Positions 1 through 7,479 of a DNA stretch of 64,000 nt are shown piece after piece. Numbering within the stretch: the stretch's first letter is position 1; each line of letters begins with the position of its first letter. The stretch covers positions 1 to 64,000 of the forward strand of contig JAFRLA010000012.1 of NCBI GenBank assembly GCA_017431465.1. Reading direction: 5' to 3'. This DNA is from Candidatus Saccharimonadota bacterium (GTDB taxonomy: Bacteria > Patescibacteriota > Saccharimonadia > Saccharimonadales > Saccharimonadaceae). A program made the translations under genes and the position numbers. A model generated the notes under the pieces. The model did not search any database. It was not told where the DNA came from and saw only the letters and a list, made by a program, of their open reading frames with translations.

Positions 1-2
1 AA

Positions 3-65
3 GACGGCAAATTCTCCATGGAGGATAACGGCGCAAAACTTATTTTCACCAAAAACGAAGAGTAG
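3..65 (+). CDS. 3' end of an unidentified gene (partial)
   Basis: The only open frame running into the window from the left edge ends with TAG at 63-65 and encodes the last 20 residues of a protein (ending TKNEE). It is followed directly by a strong intrinsic terminator, which supports it being a real gene end. Nothing in 20 residues identifies the family. Confidence 0.6.
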   Translation, partial: DGKFSMEDNGAKLIFTKNEE

Positions 66-79
66 TTTTCATATCCGAA

Positions 80-112
80 CCCCGCTGGCTCTAGCATCGG
101 CGGGGTTTTTGT
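80..112 (+). terminator. Intrinsic terminator
   Basis: A GC-rich hairpin (CCCCGC arm pairing with GCGGGG across a loop containing CTCTAGCAT) is followed by TTTTT. It closes the partial gene and lies immediately before the tRNA-Ala promoter. Confidence 0.8.
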
Positions 113-120
113 GATATAAT
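112..120 (+). promoter_or_regulatory. Extended -10 promoter of tRNA-Ala
   Basis: TGATATAAT ends 8 nt before the first base of the tRNA; no good -35 is visible because the terminator occupies that place. Confidence 0.7.
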
Positions 121-128
121 ATAGGCAT

Positions 129-205
129 GGGGCATTAGCTCAGTTGGCTAGAGCGCTTCAATGGCATTGAAGAGGTCATCGGTTCAAATCCGATATGCTC
201 CACCA
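129..205 (+). tRNA. tRNA-Ala (GGC)
   Basis: A complete 77-nt cloverleaf is visible: acceptor GGGGCAT pairs with ATGCTCC (one G-U), D stem GCTC/GAGC, anticodon stem CTTCA/TGAAG with loop ATGGCAT giving anticodon GGC, T arm ATCGG/CCGAT with TTCAAAT, and an encoded CCA tail at 203-205. It reads GCC alanine codons. Confidence 0.95.
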
Positions 206-227
206 AGGCCCATTGCGGTCTTTTTTG

Positions 228-236
228 TGCTATAAT
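228..236 (+). promoter_or_regulatory. Extended -10 of trpS, leaderless arrangement
   Basis: TGCTATAAT ends exactly 6 nt before the trpS ATG at 243, so transcription should start at or next to the A of the start codon. Confidence 0.7.
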
Positions 237-242
237 TATATT

Positions 243-1256
243 ATGGAAACAATTTTAACTGGCATTCGCGTAAACGGCGAATTAACGCTTGGCAACTTCC
301 TTGGCGCGCTCGTACCAATGGTCCGCCTCGCTAACGAACACAATAAAGACCAGCATATCAACATCTTCATTCCCGATCTTCATACAATTATTTCGGAAGT
401 CGACGGCGATCTTCAGAAAAATATCGTAAAATCCGTAAAATACTATCTCGCTGCTGGCTTAAAAATTAACGAGAACGTCCATTTTTATCGCCAATCTTAC
501 GTTCCAGCGCATTCCGAACTAAACTGGATTCTAAACTGCGTCGCCTCCATGGGCGAACTCGGCCGCATGACCCAGTTCAAGGAAAAATCAGAAGGGAAAG
601 AGTCTGTGAACGCCGGCATCTTTGATTATCCAGTCTTAATGGCCGCTGATATTTTGCTTTACGACGCAAAATACGTCCCAGTCGGCGAAGACCAGTTCCA
701 GCACTTAGAGCTAACCAGAAATCTCGCGATTCGCGTCAATAACCGTTTCGACGCTCCGATTTTCACCCCGCCAGAAAAGACCGAAGACCAGGTTAAATTC
801 ATGAATCTAGACGGCGGAATTCGTATCCGCGATCTCCAGAATCCTGAGAAGAAAATGAGTAAGTCTTCAAAGGCCGAGAATTCAAAAATCATGCTTTCCG
901 ACGACCCAGCCGTCGCCGCGAAGAAAATCATGTCCGCCACGACCGACAGCGAGGCGAACATTAAATTTGATATGTTCAACCAACCGGGTATTTCCAATCT
1001 ACTCCAAATCGAAGCGCTCGTGAATAATGTCCCACTCCAAGATGTAATTTCTACCTGGGCCGGCGAATCCCATTACGGCGACCTCAAAAAGACCGTCGCC
1101 GAAAGCGTTTCAACTTTCCTCGCAAATTTCCAAGAAGAACTCGCGGCCATTCCTGACGAAGCAGTTTACGAGCTGCTTGAGACTGGCGAAATCTACGCCA
1201 ACGATGTCGCCGACAAGAAACTAGAAAAAGTTCAAAAAGCCTTCCATCTCAGATAA
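243..1256 (+). CDS. trpS: Tryptophan--tRNA ligase
   Basis: Charges tRNA-Trp with tryptophan in the cytoplasm; class Ic aminoacyl-tRNA synthetase. The 337-residue product has the usual bacterial length. The HIGH-equivalent TLGN follows the N-terminal strand (about residues 15-18) and KMSKS lies near residue 204-208, so both ATP-binding signatures are intact. The frame stays open upstream to an ATG at 195, but that codon is inside the tRNA-Ala gene; the ATG at 243, just 6 nt after a TATAAT box and without any Shine-Dalgarno, is the convincing start. A short intrinsic terminator follows. Confidence 0.95.
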   Translation: METILTGIRVNGELTLGNFLGALVPMVRLANEHNKDQHINIFIPDLHTIISEVDGDLQKNIVKSVKYYLAAGLKINENVHFYRQSYVPAHSELNWILNCVASMGELGRMTQFKEKSEGKESVNAGIFDYPVLMAADILLYDAKYVPVGEDQFQHLELTRNLAIRVNNRFDAPIFTPPEKTEDQVKFMNLDGGIRIRDLQNPEKKMSKSSKAENSKIMLSDDPAVAAKKIMSATTDSEANIKFDMFNQPGISNLLQIEALVNNVPLQDVISTWAGESHYGDLKKTVAESVSTFLANFQEELAAIPDEAVYELLETGEIYANDVADKKLEKVQKAFHLR

Positions 1257-1261
1257 AAATA

Positions 1262-1283
1262 CCCCCGAAAGGGGGCATTTTTT
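1262..1283 (+). terminator. Intrinsic terminator between convergent genes
   Basis: CCCCC-GAAA-GGGGG followed by CATTTTTTAT. It ends trpS; the converging HD-domain gene stops 16 nt further on, so the hairpin may serve both. Confidence 0.8.
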
Positions 1284-1298
1284 ATAGGCAGGTGAGCA

Positions 1299-2096
1299 TT
1301 ACTTAGAATCTTTTAAGTAGCTCTCATCATCAATCAATCTAATGAGTTCCACTTCGTCCGTTAAATCATTAACCTCGTTATAATGCGCCAGCATTAACAT
1401 CGATATCTTGATTTCTCCGCGTACTAGAAACATCATGTCTGAGTCTTCCGGCCAATCGTTTTTGGCCTTTTCCAGCTTCGGCAATAGCCAAATCGAAGTC
1501 TCGAGTACATTCTTGCGAATTGCCCGCTTCGACAGAGCAGTCATAGTACCAAGATTGTCCCAGCGGTCAAACCCTTTGCAAAGCAAAGCCGTCTTGTTCT
1601 GCGCCAAGTTTTCATAGTACTCTCTCTTCGCCTGCGACTTCAGACATGGAGACGAAAGGCTTGTCGTTCTTCGCGGCCAATCAAAAGTCATCAACTTCAC
1701 AGCTTTTTTGACCTCCTCTGAGGCCGGCAAATCCTCTAATTTCGCATTAGTGTCTTCAACTACATCGTGAAGCAAAATCGTCGCGAACAGTTCGTCGTCT
1801 AAAACCCCCAAAGCCTCTGCTCGGCAGGCCATAGATAAGGGGTGGACAATGTACTGTTCTCCGTTTTTTCGAATCTGGTTACAGTGCTTTTGACACATAT
1901 ATCCCAGAACACCCATACTCTGTGGCATTCCTCCACCAGCATACTTGAAGAAAACCTTGAGTCTCGTTCGCATCTTTGCGACTGCAATATCCGACTCGTC
2001 TAGCCTCTCCTGCAACTTCGCTTTTTCTTCGCCAGGAAGCTTTTCCATAACCCTCCTGCGTCTTTCCAAGATGTCCGCACTAACTAAAAGACCCAT
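1299..2096 (-). CDS. RelA/SpoT-type HD-domain hydrolase
   Basis: Probable single-domain (p)ppGpp-type pyrophosphohydrolase of 265 residues. The metal-binding signature of the RelA/SpoT HD domain can be followed in order: YIVHPL (His about 85), LLHDVVEDT (HD about 110-111, ED two residues on) and KGFDRWDN (about 174-181), corresponding to the family's K-DR--N motif. No synthetase or TGS/ACT domain follows, as in MESH1-like small hydrolases. The start at 2096 is set by a very strong Shine-Dalgarno, AAAGGAGGTGAGG, 3-4 nt upstream; the frame continues further upstream but only to a GTG lacking an RBS. It is divergent from the pseudouridine synthase gene and shares a palindromic promoter with it. 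Substrate is inferred from family only. Confidence 0.8.
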   Translation of the reverse strand: MGLLVSADILERRRRVMEKLPGEEKAKLQERLDESDIAVAKMRTRLKVFFKYAGGGMPQSMGVLGYMCQKHCNQIRKNGEQYIVHPLSMACRAEALGVLDDELFATILLHDVVEDTNAKLEDLPASEEVKKAVKLMTFDWPRRTTSLSSPCLKSQAKREYYENLAQNKTALLCKGFDRWDNLGTMTALSKRAIRKNVLETSIWLLPKLEKAKNDWPEDSDMMFLVRGEIKISMLMLAHYNEVNDLTDEVELIRLIDDESYLKDSK

Positions 2097-2134
2097 GTCC
2101 TCACCTCCTTTTAAGCTACTCCCCACCTGGTTAA

Positions 2135-2156
2135 ATTATAACACATCTGTTATAAT
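2135..2156. promoter_or_regulatory. Palindromic divergent promoter pair
   Basis: ATTATAACA and TGTTATAAT form a perfect inverted repeat with a 4-nt spacer. Read rightward it is an extended -10 (TGTTATAAT) ending 6 nt before the pseudouridine synthase ATG; read leftward the same extended -10 drives the HD-domain gene with a leader of about 30 nt. Confidence 0.75.
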
Positions 2157-2162
2157 ACAGAT

Positions 2163-3122
2163 ATGATTATCACTGGCAAAAAATTCAGCAAGCCCGAGAT
2201 GTCGCGCGTCAAAAACGGCGATATTGAATTAGCAGAAGCTCCAGAAAAGGCAAAAAGAAAACGCCTCGATCATATTTTAGTGGAACTTCACCCTGAATTT
2301 AACCGTTCCACGCTCCAGAATTTCATCAAGTCTGGCTATGTTACAGTTGGCGATAAGATTATTAAAAAACCCAACGCCGATATTGAGCTGGACGAGGAAG
2401 ATAATCCACCAGAAATCAAATTAGACGTTCCGAAACGCGAAGTTCCGCCCGATGCAAAAGGCTTCACGATTTACGAAGACGATAACGTATTGGTTCTAAA
2501 CAAGCCCGCCGGCATGCTTTCCATGAAAAAGGGCGAGTGGACCCCTGAGATTACGCTTGAAGATTACGGCCTAATTGTCCATCGCCTTGATCGCGACACC
2601 TCCGGCGTCGTCATTCTCGGCAAGAATCCTGCCGTCCAATCAAATCTGAGAAAGCAATTCCAAGATCGCAAAACCCACAAAACCTACTACGCCATCGTTG
2701 AAGGAAAACCGAAACTAGCCGCCGCTAAAATTGATTTGCCAATCGCCCGCAACATTAAACATCCGACTACTTTCCTAGTCGATCCGAACGGGAAATCTTC
2801 TCAAACTTTCTATAAGATCTTGAAGACCGTCGAAAAAACCGAGAAAGGGAAGCAAAAGACCTATTCGTTGCTAGAATTAAAACCCGTAACTGGCCGTACG
2901 CACCAACTCCGCGTCCACCTTAAATACCTCGGCTGCCCGATCGTCGGCGACCCAATTTATGGTTCATCGCCGCGCTCCAGCCGAAAGCCAGAAGATCGCT
3001 TATATCTCCATGCCCATTCGCTAGAAATCACCATCCCTGGGACCGACGGCACCTCCAGTGACCGCCGCGTCTTCGAAGCCCCCCTGCCTGAAGATTTTAC
3101 TAAATTCCTAAAGGAAAACTAG
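2163..3122 (+). CDS. RluA-family pseudouridine synthase with S4 domain
   Basis: Isomerises uridines in rRNA or tRNA. The 319-residue protein begins with a basic tail, an S4 RNA-binding domain (about 33-75) and then the RluA catalytic core; the hallmark HRLDRDTSG sits at 140-148, with Asp143 the expected catalytic residue, and the later GRTHQLRVHL motif is present. The order S4 then synthase matches RluD/RluC/YlyB types, but which position is modified cannot be told from sequence. Start: ATG 6 nt after the -10 box. Its TAG stop directly abuts the ATG of the next gene, so the two are co-transcribed. Confidence 0.9.
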   Translation: MIITGKKFSKPEMSRVKNGDIELAEAPEKAKRKRLDHILVELHPEFNRSTLQNFIKSGYVTVGDKIIKKPNADIELDEEDNPPEIKLDVPKREVPPDAKGFTIYEDDNVLVLNKPAGMLSMKKGEWTPEITLEDYGLIVHRLDRDTSGVVILGKNPAVQSNLRKQFQDRKTHKTYYAIVEGKPKLAAAKIDLPIARNIKHPTTFLVDPNGKSSQTFYKILKTVEKTEKGKQKTYSLLELKPVTGRTHQLRVHLKYLGCPIVGDPIYGSSPRSSRKPEDRLYLHAHSLEITIPGTDGTSSDRRVFEAPLPEDFTKFLKEN

Positions 3123-3842
3123 ATGTTTTTCGATGATCCCGAAAAAATCATTGAAATCGCCAGAAATACCGGCTTCTCTATCTTCGTCCTAAATCAGCCT
3201 GTAAAAATTAGCAACAAGAAAACCATAAAAACCGCTAAAAGTCAAACGATAAACCTCGCTGTCGATCCGAAAGATGTCTTGGAAGTAAAGGATGACCGCG
3301 GGAAAATCAGAGTTGACCAAATCCGTGAGATTGAAGATCACGCAAAAACCAAAGCCACTAAAGCCCAGTTCATAATCGTGCAAAACGCCGAAACCATGAA
3401 CGAAGCCGCCCAAAACGCCTTCTTGAAACTTTTAGAAGAGCCCAAGGATAACTATCATTTCGTACTTTTTGTGAATTCCTTAAGCTCGCTACTCGAAACC
3501 GTGCTATCTCGCGGCGAAATCTACGTTCTAAAGCAAGAAAATCCTCTAGATCGGCCGCTCGACACTGATGACGAAACTATAGAGAGCGCCAAAAAACTTC
3601 TTTCTGCAAATTTTCAAGACCTAACCAGAATCGCAGCCGAACTAACCGACAAAAAACACCACAAAAATCCCCGCGAAGACACGAAAAAAATTCTAGCAAC
3701 CGCCATAGAAATTCTCTATAAATCTTATTTCAAAACCAAAAATCCAAAATTCCTAAACAAACTGTTGAAACTTATAAATTGTTACGAGAACATCGCCGCA
3801 AACGGCCACATCAAGTTGCATTTAGTCGCCGATTTGTGCTAA
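3123..3842 (+). CDS. DNA polymerase III delta'-like clamp-loader subunit
   Basis: A 239-residue protein resembling the HolB/DnaX fold: the sensor-type stretch IRVDQIREIEDHAKTK, the motif AAQNAFLKLLEEP and the following VLFVNS-LLETVLSR match the delta'/gamma family. Compared with typical delta' proteins (about 330 residues) it is short, and no Walker A (GxxGxGK) or zinc-binding cysteine cluster is visible in its N-terminal part, so it would be a non-ATP-binding clamp-loader component. It starts at the ATG immediately after the upstream stop. Its own stop codon is part of the -10 box of the next gene. Confidence 0.75.
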   Translation: MFFDDPEKIIEIARNTGFSIFVLNQPVKISNKKTIKTAKSQTINLAVDPKDVLEVKDDRGKIRVDQIREIEDHAKTKATKAQFIIVQNAETMNEAAQNAFLKLLEEPKDNYHFVLFVNSLSSLLETVLSRGEIYVLKQENPLDRPLDTDDETIESAKKLLSANFQDLTRIAAELTDKKHHKNPREDTKKILATAIEILYKSYFKTKNPKFLNKLLKLINCYENIAANGHIKLHLVADLC

Positions 3843-3845
3843 AAT
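3837..3845 (+). promoter_or_regulatory. Extended -10 of the TPR gene overlapping the upstream stop
   Basis: TGCTAAAAT ends 6 nt before the ATG at 3852; the TAA stop of the clamp-loader gene (3840-3842) is the first half of the hexamer. Confidence 0.7.
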
Positions 3846-3851
3846 AGGATT

Positions 3852-4586
3852 ATGTTGGGTATTTTCCTAATCTTAATTTTCTGTGTCCTTCTAGTGTTCG
3901 TTTTTCCTATCAAGAGAAAAAAACAAGCGGAAGAAGAAAGCGATAAGAAAGACCCGAAATTCGAGTCGCAGATGAAAAAACTTTGGTCGATCGCTCAAAG
4001 TTCCATGCGCGAACGAAAACCAGTTCGTGCCGAAAAAGCCTTGCTTACAATTTTGAAATTCGATGAGAAAAACGCCGCCGCCTACAATCGGCTCGGAATT
4101 TTATACGCAAAAAGCCAACGCTACGACGAAGCAATCGAGTGCTTTGAAATTGCCCAATCGCTGGATAATAACCCATCTTCGCTTCATAATGTTGGTCTAA
4201 TTTATCTCGAAACTGGCGCCTATGAAAAAGCAATCATGGCTTTTCGCCAAGCTTTGGAACTTGAAGGCGATATCCCGGCTCGTTATATTGCACTCGCTAA
4301 AGCCGAAGAGAAAATCGGCAACCGCAAAAACGCTATCGAAGCCCTAGAAGCTGCTTACGATCTCGACCATGCAGTTTCGACCCTTCGCCAGATTCTAAGC
4401 ATTTACGAAGCCGCCGAAGATACCGAAAACGTTACCGCCACCACTGCACGCATCGAGGCCCAGATCGCCGAAAACGCCAAGAAGAAAGTTCGCCGCCGAG
4501 TCGCTCATCCGGTCGCCCGCGCCGCTCGCACCGCAACGAAAGTTACCGCTAAGACCGCTAGGCGAATTGTCCCAACAAAAAAATAA
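3852..4586 (+). CDS. Membrane-anchored TPR protein with basic tail
   Basis: A 244-residue protein with one N-terminal transmembrane helix (about residues 2-19, FLILIFCVLLVFVF) followed by a positively charged stop-transfer segment, then three to four tetratricopeptide repeats (signatures such as AAYNRLGILYAKSQRYDEAI and NVGLIYLETGAYEKAI), and a C-terminal Ala/Lys/Arg-rich tail (HPVARAARTATK...) reminiscent of histone H1-like tails. TPRs mediate protein contacts, so it is probably a scaffold at the cytoplasmic face; the partner is unknown. Predicted leaderless start. Confidence 0.75.
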   Translation: MLGIFLILIFCVLLVFVFPIKRKKQAEEESDKKDPKFESQMKKLWSIAQSSMRERKPVRAEKALLTILKFDEKNAAAYNRLGILYAKSQRYDEAIECFEIAQSLDNNPSSLHNVGLIYLETGAYEKAIMAFRQALELEGDIPARYIALAKAEEKIGNRKNAIEALEAAYDLDHAVSTLRQILSIYEAAEDTENVTATTARIEAQIAENAKKKVRRRVAHPVARAARTATKVTAKTARRIVPTKK

Positions 4587-4589
4587 CTC

Positions 4590-4618
4590 TTGACTTTTGT
4601 CGCATTCTGTGATAAAAT
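4590..4618 (+). promoter_or_regulatory. Full promoter of the glucosaminidase gene
   Basis: TTGACT, 17-bp spacer, TGATAAAAT. It gives a leader of about 60 nt ending in AAAGGAGGAAG ahead of the ATG. Confidence 0.75.
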
Positions 4619-4685
4619 AGAAAAGTTGGTGTAAAAATTCTTTAGCAACCGCCCGAGATAAGGCGAGTACAAAGGAGGAAGAACC

Positions 4686-5618
4686 ATGTTCTTTACAAGA
4701 AGGAAAGTAACTGTCGTTTTAGCATTTGTGCTACTTTTTTCCATCACTAGCCCGGTTTTAAACTCAACAACCGCTAGCGCTGCCAAAAAGAAGACTTATG
4801 GGTTAATTAAAGTCCAAACAAAATTTCTAGACAAATATTGGACAACTGCTCATAAGCTCTGCGAAAAAAGCATCAAAAATGGCCGCGGCGACTCAGATTA
4901 TTTGCTCATGGCTCAAGTCGGCCTCGAGAGTGGTCACTTAACTAGCGATCTTGCGAAAGGCAAAAACAACTGCCTAGGCATCGACGCTTACTCTACTGGC
5001 TCGGAGTCAGTCTATGAGCATGCTCGCTGGTTTGACTCAATCAAAGATTGCATGGCGTATCATACTGATTTAATGGTCAGAAAGTATAAAAAAGCGTCAA
5101 AGAACTATAACAACCCTTACGCGTTTGTTGATAGTATTGCTAGCACCTATGCTCCAGGCTCAGGAGATTATACAAGCGATATTAAAAATCTCATTGATAA
5201 ATACGCATTATATAATTCGCAATTTTATACGCCAGAGATTAAAGACATTGAGCGTACTCTGGACCGCGCCGAGAAGGCCCTGGCCTCAGCGAAAAAACGC
5301 TATCAAAAGGCGACGGAGGAGAAAGAGAGCCTAAGTTGTCATTTCGACCTGACCTGGGCAAAGTCAGGAGTTACCCCGAAAGATATCGCAGACGGCTCAG
5401 TATTTAGCGTCAAGGCCGCTTTAGCACAACGAGAAATCGGCAATATCCTAGAAAACATGGCAGACTGGGAAAAGAGGTTAGAAAAAGCCAAGAAAAAAGG
5501 CCGTTCAACCTTCCATACCATAGCCCTAGGAATTAACTACGGCCGTATTTCTGCCACGAAGAAGAACCTCGGCGACGCCTACGATTGCGTCATGGAAGAA
5601 TACGAAAAACTTTCCTAA
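4686..5618 (+). CDS. Secreted glucosaminidase-domain protein
   Basis: Probable peptidoglycan hydrolase. A Sec signal peptide is visible (positively charged start, hydrophobic core VVLAFVLLFSITS, likely cleavage after TTASA, about residue 32). The following domain shows the endo-beta-N-acetylglucosaminidase pattern: AQVGLESGHLTS (catalytic Glu in LESG), NNCLGIDAY, YEHARWFDSIKDCMAYH, and YAFVDSIASTYAPGSGDY. The C-terminal 120 residues are charged and probably coiled coil, with a cysteine pair possible. In an episymbiont this could remodel the cell's own wall or attack the host's. It has an SD-led start with a long leader, unlike its leaderless neighbours, and ends at a strong terminator. Confidence 0.8.
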   Translation: MFFTRRKVTVVLAFVLLFSITSPVLNSTTASAAKKKTYGLIKVQTKFLDKYWTTAHKLCEKSIKNGRGDSDYLLMAQVGLESGHLTSDLAKGKNNCLGIDAYSTGSESVYEHARWFDSIKDCMAYHTDLMVRKYKKASKNYNNPYAFVDSIASTYAPGSGDYTSDIKNLIDKYALYNSQFYTPEIKDIERTLDRAEKALASAKKRYQKATEEKESLSCHFDLTWAKSGVTPKDIADGSVFSVKAALAQREIGNILENMADWEKRLEKAKKKGRSTFHTIALGINYGRISATKKNLGDAYDCVMEEYEKLS

Positions 5619-5625
5619 GTACCTT

Positions 5626-5653
5626 AAAGCCACCACGAAAGTGGTGGCTTTTT
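5626..5653 (+). terminator. Intrinsic terminator
   Basis: AAGCCACCAC-GAAA-GTGGTGGCTT followed by TTT; perfect 10-bp stem with a GNRA loop. Confidence 0.9.
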
Positions 5654-5664
5654 CATGCATGATA

Positions 5665-5673
5665 TGTTATAAT
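5665..5673 (+). promoter_or_regulatory. Extended -10 of tRNA-Thr
   Basis: TGTTATAAT ends 9 nt before the tRNA. Confidence 0.7.
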
Positions 5674-5682
5674 CTAACTAGT

Positions 5683-5759
5683 GCCGCGATAGCTCAGTTG
5701 GTAGTAGCGCATCCATGGTAAGGATGAGGTCCCGGGTTCAAGTCCCGGTCGCGGCTCCA
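5683..5759 (+). tRNA. tRNA-Thr (GGT)
   Basis: Acceptor GCCGCGA pairs fully with TCGCGGC, anticodon stem CATCC/GGATG encloses loop ATGGTAA (anticodon GGT, reads ACC), T arm CCGGG/CCCGG with TTCAAGT, discriminator T and encoded CCA. The D stem is reduced: GCTC faces TAGC, leaving three pairs plus a C-T mismatch, from what looks like one extra base in the D loop. Confidence 0.93.
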
Positions 5760-5764
5760 AATTA

Positions 5765-5801
5765 ACGTTTGTCGCCGTGATACGTCCCAAGGGGCAAACG
5801 C
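5765..5801 (+). terminator. Hairpin after tRNA-Thr
   Basis: CGTTTG pairs with CAAACG over a 24-nt loop; the T-rich stretch that follows is short, so this could be a weak terminator or a processing hairpin between the tRNA and the cysteine desulfurase gene. Confidence 0.4.
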
Positions 5802-5816
5802 GGCTTTATTTATATC

Positions 5817-6896
5817 ATGACATACCTAGATTACGCAGCAACTGGTCCACTTTTGCCAGAGGCGATAGCTGCGATGCGGGAAGCGGAACAAAAGTTTTTC
5901 GCAAACGCATCGGCTCTACATACCCCTGGCCACCTTGCGATGAATAAAATTGAAGAGACCCGCGAACTTTTGGCTGAACTTATAAACGCCGATCCGGAAG
6001 AAATTATTTTCACTTCCGGCGCATCCGAATCTAACAACACCGTTATTCGCACTTTCGAGGGCCACGAGATTATTACTTCGCCGCTCGAACATCACTCCGT
6101 TATCGAGGCGGCAAAAGCCCTAAAAGGAAAAAAGAAACCCACTTTATATTCTTACATGTTCGCCAACAACGAAATCGGCGAATTTTTACCATTAAAAGAC
6201 ATCGCAAAAAAAGCGCATGAGAACGGCGATTTTATTCACTCCGACCTAACTCAGGCCCTCGGCAAAATTCCGCTAGATGTAAAGGCTCTAGATTTAGACT
6301 ATGCTACTTTCAGTGCACATAAAGTCGGCGGCCCAGTCGGCGTCGGCGCACTTTACATCAGAAAAGGCGCACCGTTTAAGCCGCTAATTATCGGCGGAAA
6401 CCAGGAAAAGCATCGTCGCGGGACAACTTACAATACCCCCGGAATCGCCGGATTTGGCGCCGCGTTGAAATATTTAAAAGACCATAAAACCTGGGAAATC
6501 TACGACACAAAAGTTCGAGAACTTCGTGATGAATTAGCGAAAAGAATCCTCGCCGAAATTCCCGGCAGCAGCCTAAATACCGAATTAGGCCGCGAAAAAT
6601 CTCTGCCAAATATCCTAAACGCCTCGTTCGAGGCCGCCGAGGGGGAATCGATCCAGCTCTACCTAGACGCCGAAGGGATCGTTGTCTCTACCGGCTCCGC
6701 CTGCGCGTCTGGCGACATCAAGCCAAGCCATGTTTTAATGGCAAAAACCGGCGACGCCGAAGTTGCCCATTCCTCGATTCGTTTCTCATTTAGCCCAGAC
6801 AACTCTATGGAAGACGTCGAAAAAGTTATGGCGAAGCTCCCGGGAATTATTGATCGTTTACAAAAAATCAGCACCATAGAAAGGAAGACAAAATGA
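5817..6896 (+). CDS. Cysteine desulfurase (IscS/NifS family)
   Basis: PLP enzyme that removes sulfur from cysteine for Fe-S clusters and tRNA thiolation. The 359-residue protein starts with the family's YLDYAATGP, has the substrate motif SGASESNN, PLP lysine in SAHKVGG (Lys169) and the sulfur-accepting Cys296 in STGSACASGD within a mobile loop followed by SSIRFSF. It is slightly shorter than E. coli IscS (404). Its last bases overlap the IscU-like start (ATGA), so desulfurase and scaffold are translationally coupled. No SD is obvious; a possible -10 lies in the T/A-rich stretch just upstream. Confidence 0.93.
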   Translation: MTYLDYAATGPLLPEAIAAMREAEQKFFANASALHTPGHLAMNKIEETRELLAELINADPEEIIFTSGASESNNTVIRTFEGHEIITSPLEHHSVIEAAKALKGKKKPTLYSYMFANNEIGEFLPLKDIAKKAHENGDFIHSDLTQALGKIPLDVKALDLDYATFSAHKVGGPVGVGALYIRKGAPFKPLIIGGNQEKHRRGTTYNTPGIAGFGAALKYLKDHKTWEIYDTKVRELRDELAKRILAEIPGSSLNTELGREKSLPNILNASFEAAEGESIQLYLDAEGIVVSTGSACASGDIKPSHVLMAKTGDAEVAHSSIRFSFSPDNSMEDVEKVMAKLPGIIDRLQKISTIERKTK

Positions 6897-7291
6897 ACGA
6901 AGGCCAAGATTGGATTTACACCGACATCGTTAAAGACCATTTTATGAACCCGCGAAATTTCTTATTTGGCGACGAGAAAAAATTTAAATGCGATGCAACC
7001 GGTATCGTCGGAAACCCGATTTGCGGTGATCAAATGAAAATGTTCATCAAGGTTAAAGATGGCAAAATCGAAGATATCCGCTGGAAAACTTACGGCTGCG
7101 CCTCCGCCATCGCTTCGACTTCCGCTCTCTCCGAGCTCGCCAAAGGAAAGACTTTGGATGATGCTCTAAAAATCTCCGCCAAAGACATCGACGATTATCT
7201 CGGCAATCTCCCAAAACACAAATTCCACTGTTCCATCCTCGGCCACGACGCCCTAAAACAAGCTATCGAAAACTACCGCGAAAGCGCCTAG
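6893..7291 (+). CDS. IscU/SufU-like Fe-S cluster scaffold
   Basis: A 132-residue NifU N-terminal-type scaffold on which Fe-S clusters are assembled. The three ligand cysteines are present in the usual order: NPICGDQ, KTYGCAS and KFHCSILG, with the aspartate after the first cysteine conserved. It overlaps the desulfurase gene by 4 bp. The last four codons (GAAAGCGCCTAG) are the beginning of a repeat that reappears after the SufB/D-like gene. Desulfurase plus scaffold alone matches the minimal ISC-type arrangement described in anaerobes and early-branching lineages; assigning it to that class is inference. Confidence 0.9.
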   Translation: MNEGQDWIYTDIVKDHFMNPRNFLFGDEKKFKCDATGIVGNPICGDQMKMFIKVKDGKIEDIRWKTYGCASAIASTSALSELAKGKTLDDALKISAKDIDDYLGNLPKHKFHCSILGHDALKQAIENYRESA

Positions 7292-7336
7292 ATTGGTATT
7301 TTCTTCTTGTGGAGCGCGCCTTATGGCGAGCAAGAA
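7280..7336 (+). repeat. Direct repeat, copy 1, flanking sufC-sufD
   Basis: About 57 nt beginning with GAAAGCGCCTAGATTGGT and ending in GCGAGCAAGAA. The first 18 nt are identical to copy 2 at 9091. It contains the 3' end of the IscU-like gene and a weak terminator-like hairpin with TTTTCTT. Confidence 0.75.
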
Positions 7337-7374
7337 TTCGAAAATGAACCAAGGATAGACACGCCGACTATTTT

Positions 7375-7408
7375 ATGATAAAATAATAAGTACGTATCAT
7401 TATCATAC
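7375..7408 (+). promoter_or_regulatory. sufC promoter with overlapping inverted repeat
   Basis: TGATAAAAT (7376-7384) is an extended -10. ATGATAA (7375-7381) and TTATCAT (7400-7406) form a perfect inverted repeat around the expected start site, and GTATCATTATCATAC covers the right half. The sequence resembles half of a Fur-type box, which would suit iron control of an Fe-S operon; regulator identity is a guess. Confidence 0.5.
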
Positions 7409-7479
7409 CCTCATCGCGATACGGAAACTAGTCTTTATTCTCTAAATCTTTATAACCTATTAACAATTTAAGGATTTTT

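Noticed and set aside
659-997. Long antisense open frame within trpS and similar frames opposite other genes
   Set aside because: They are mirror frames of well-identified genes, with no promoter, SD or recognisable product.
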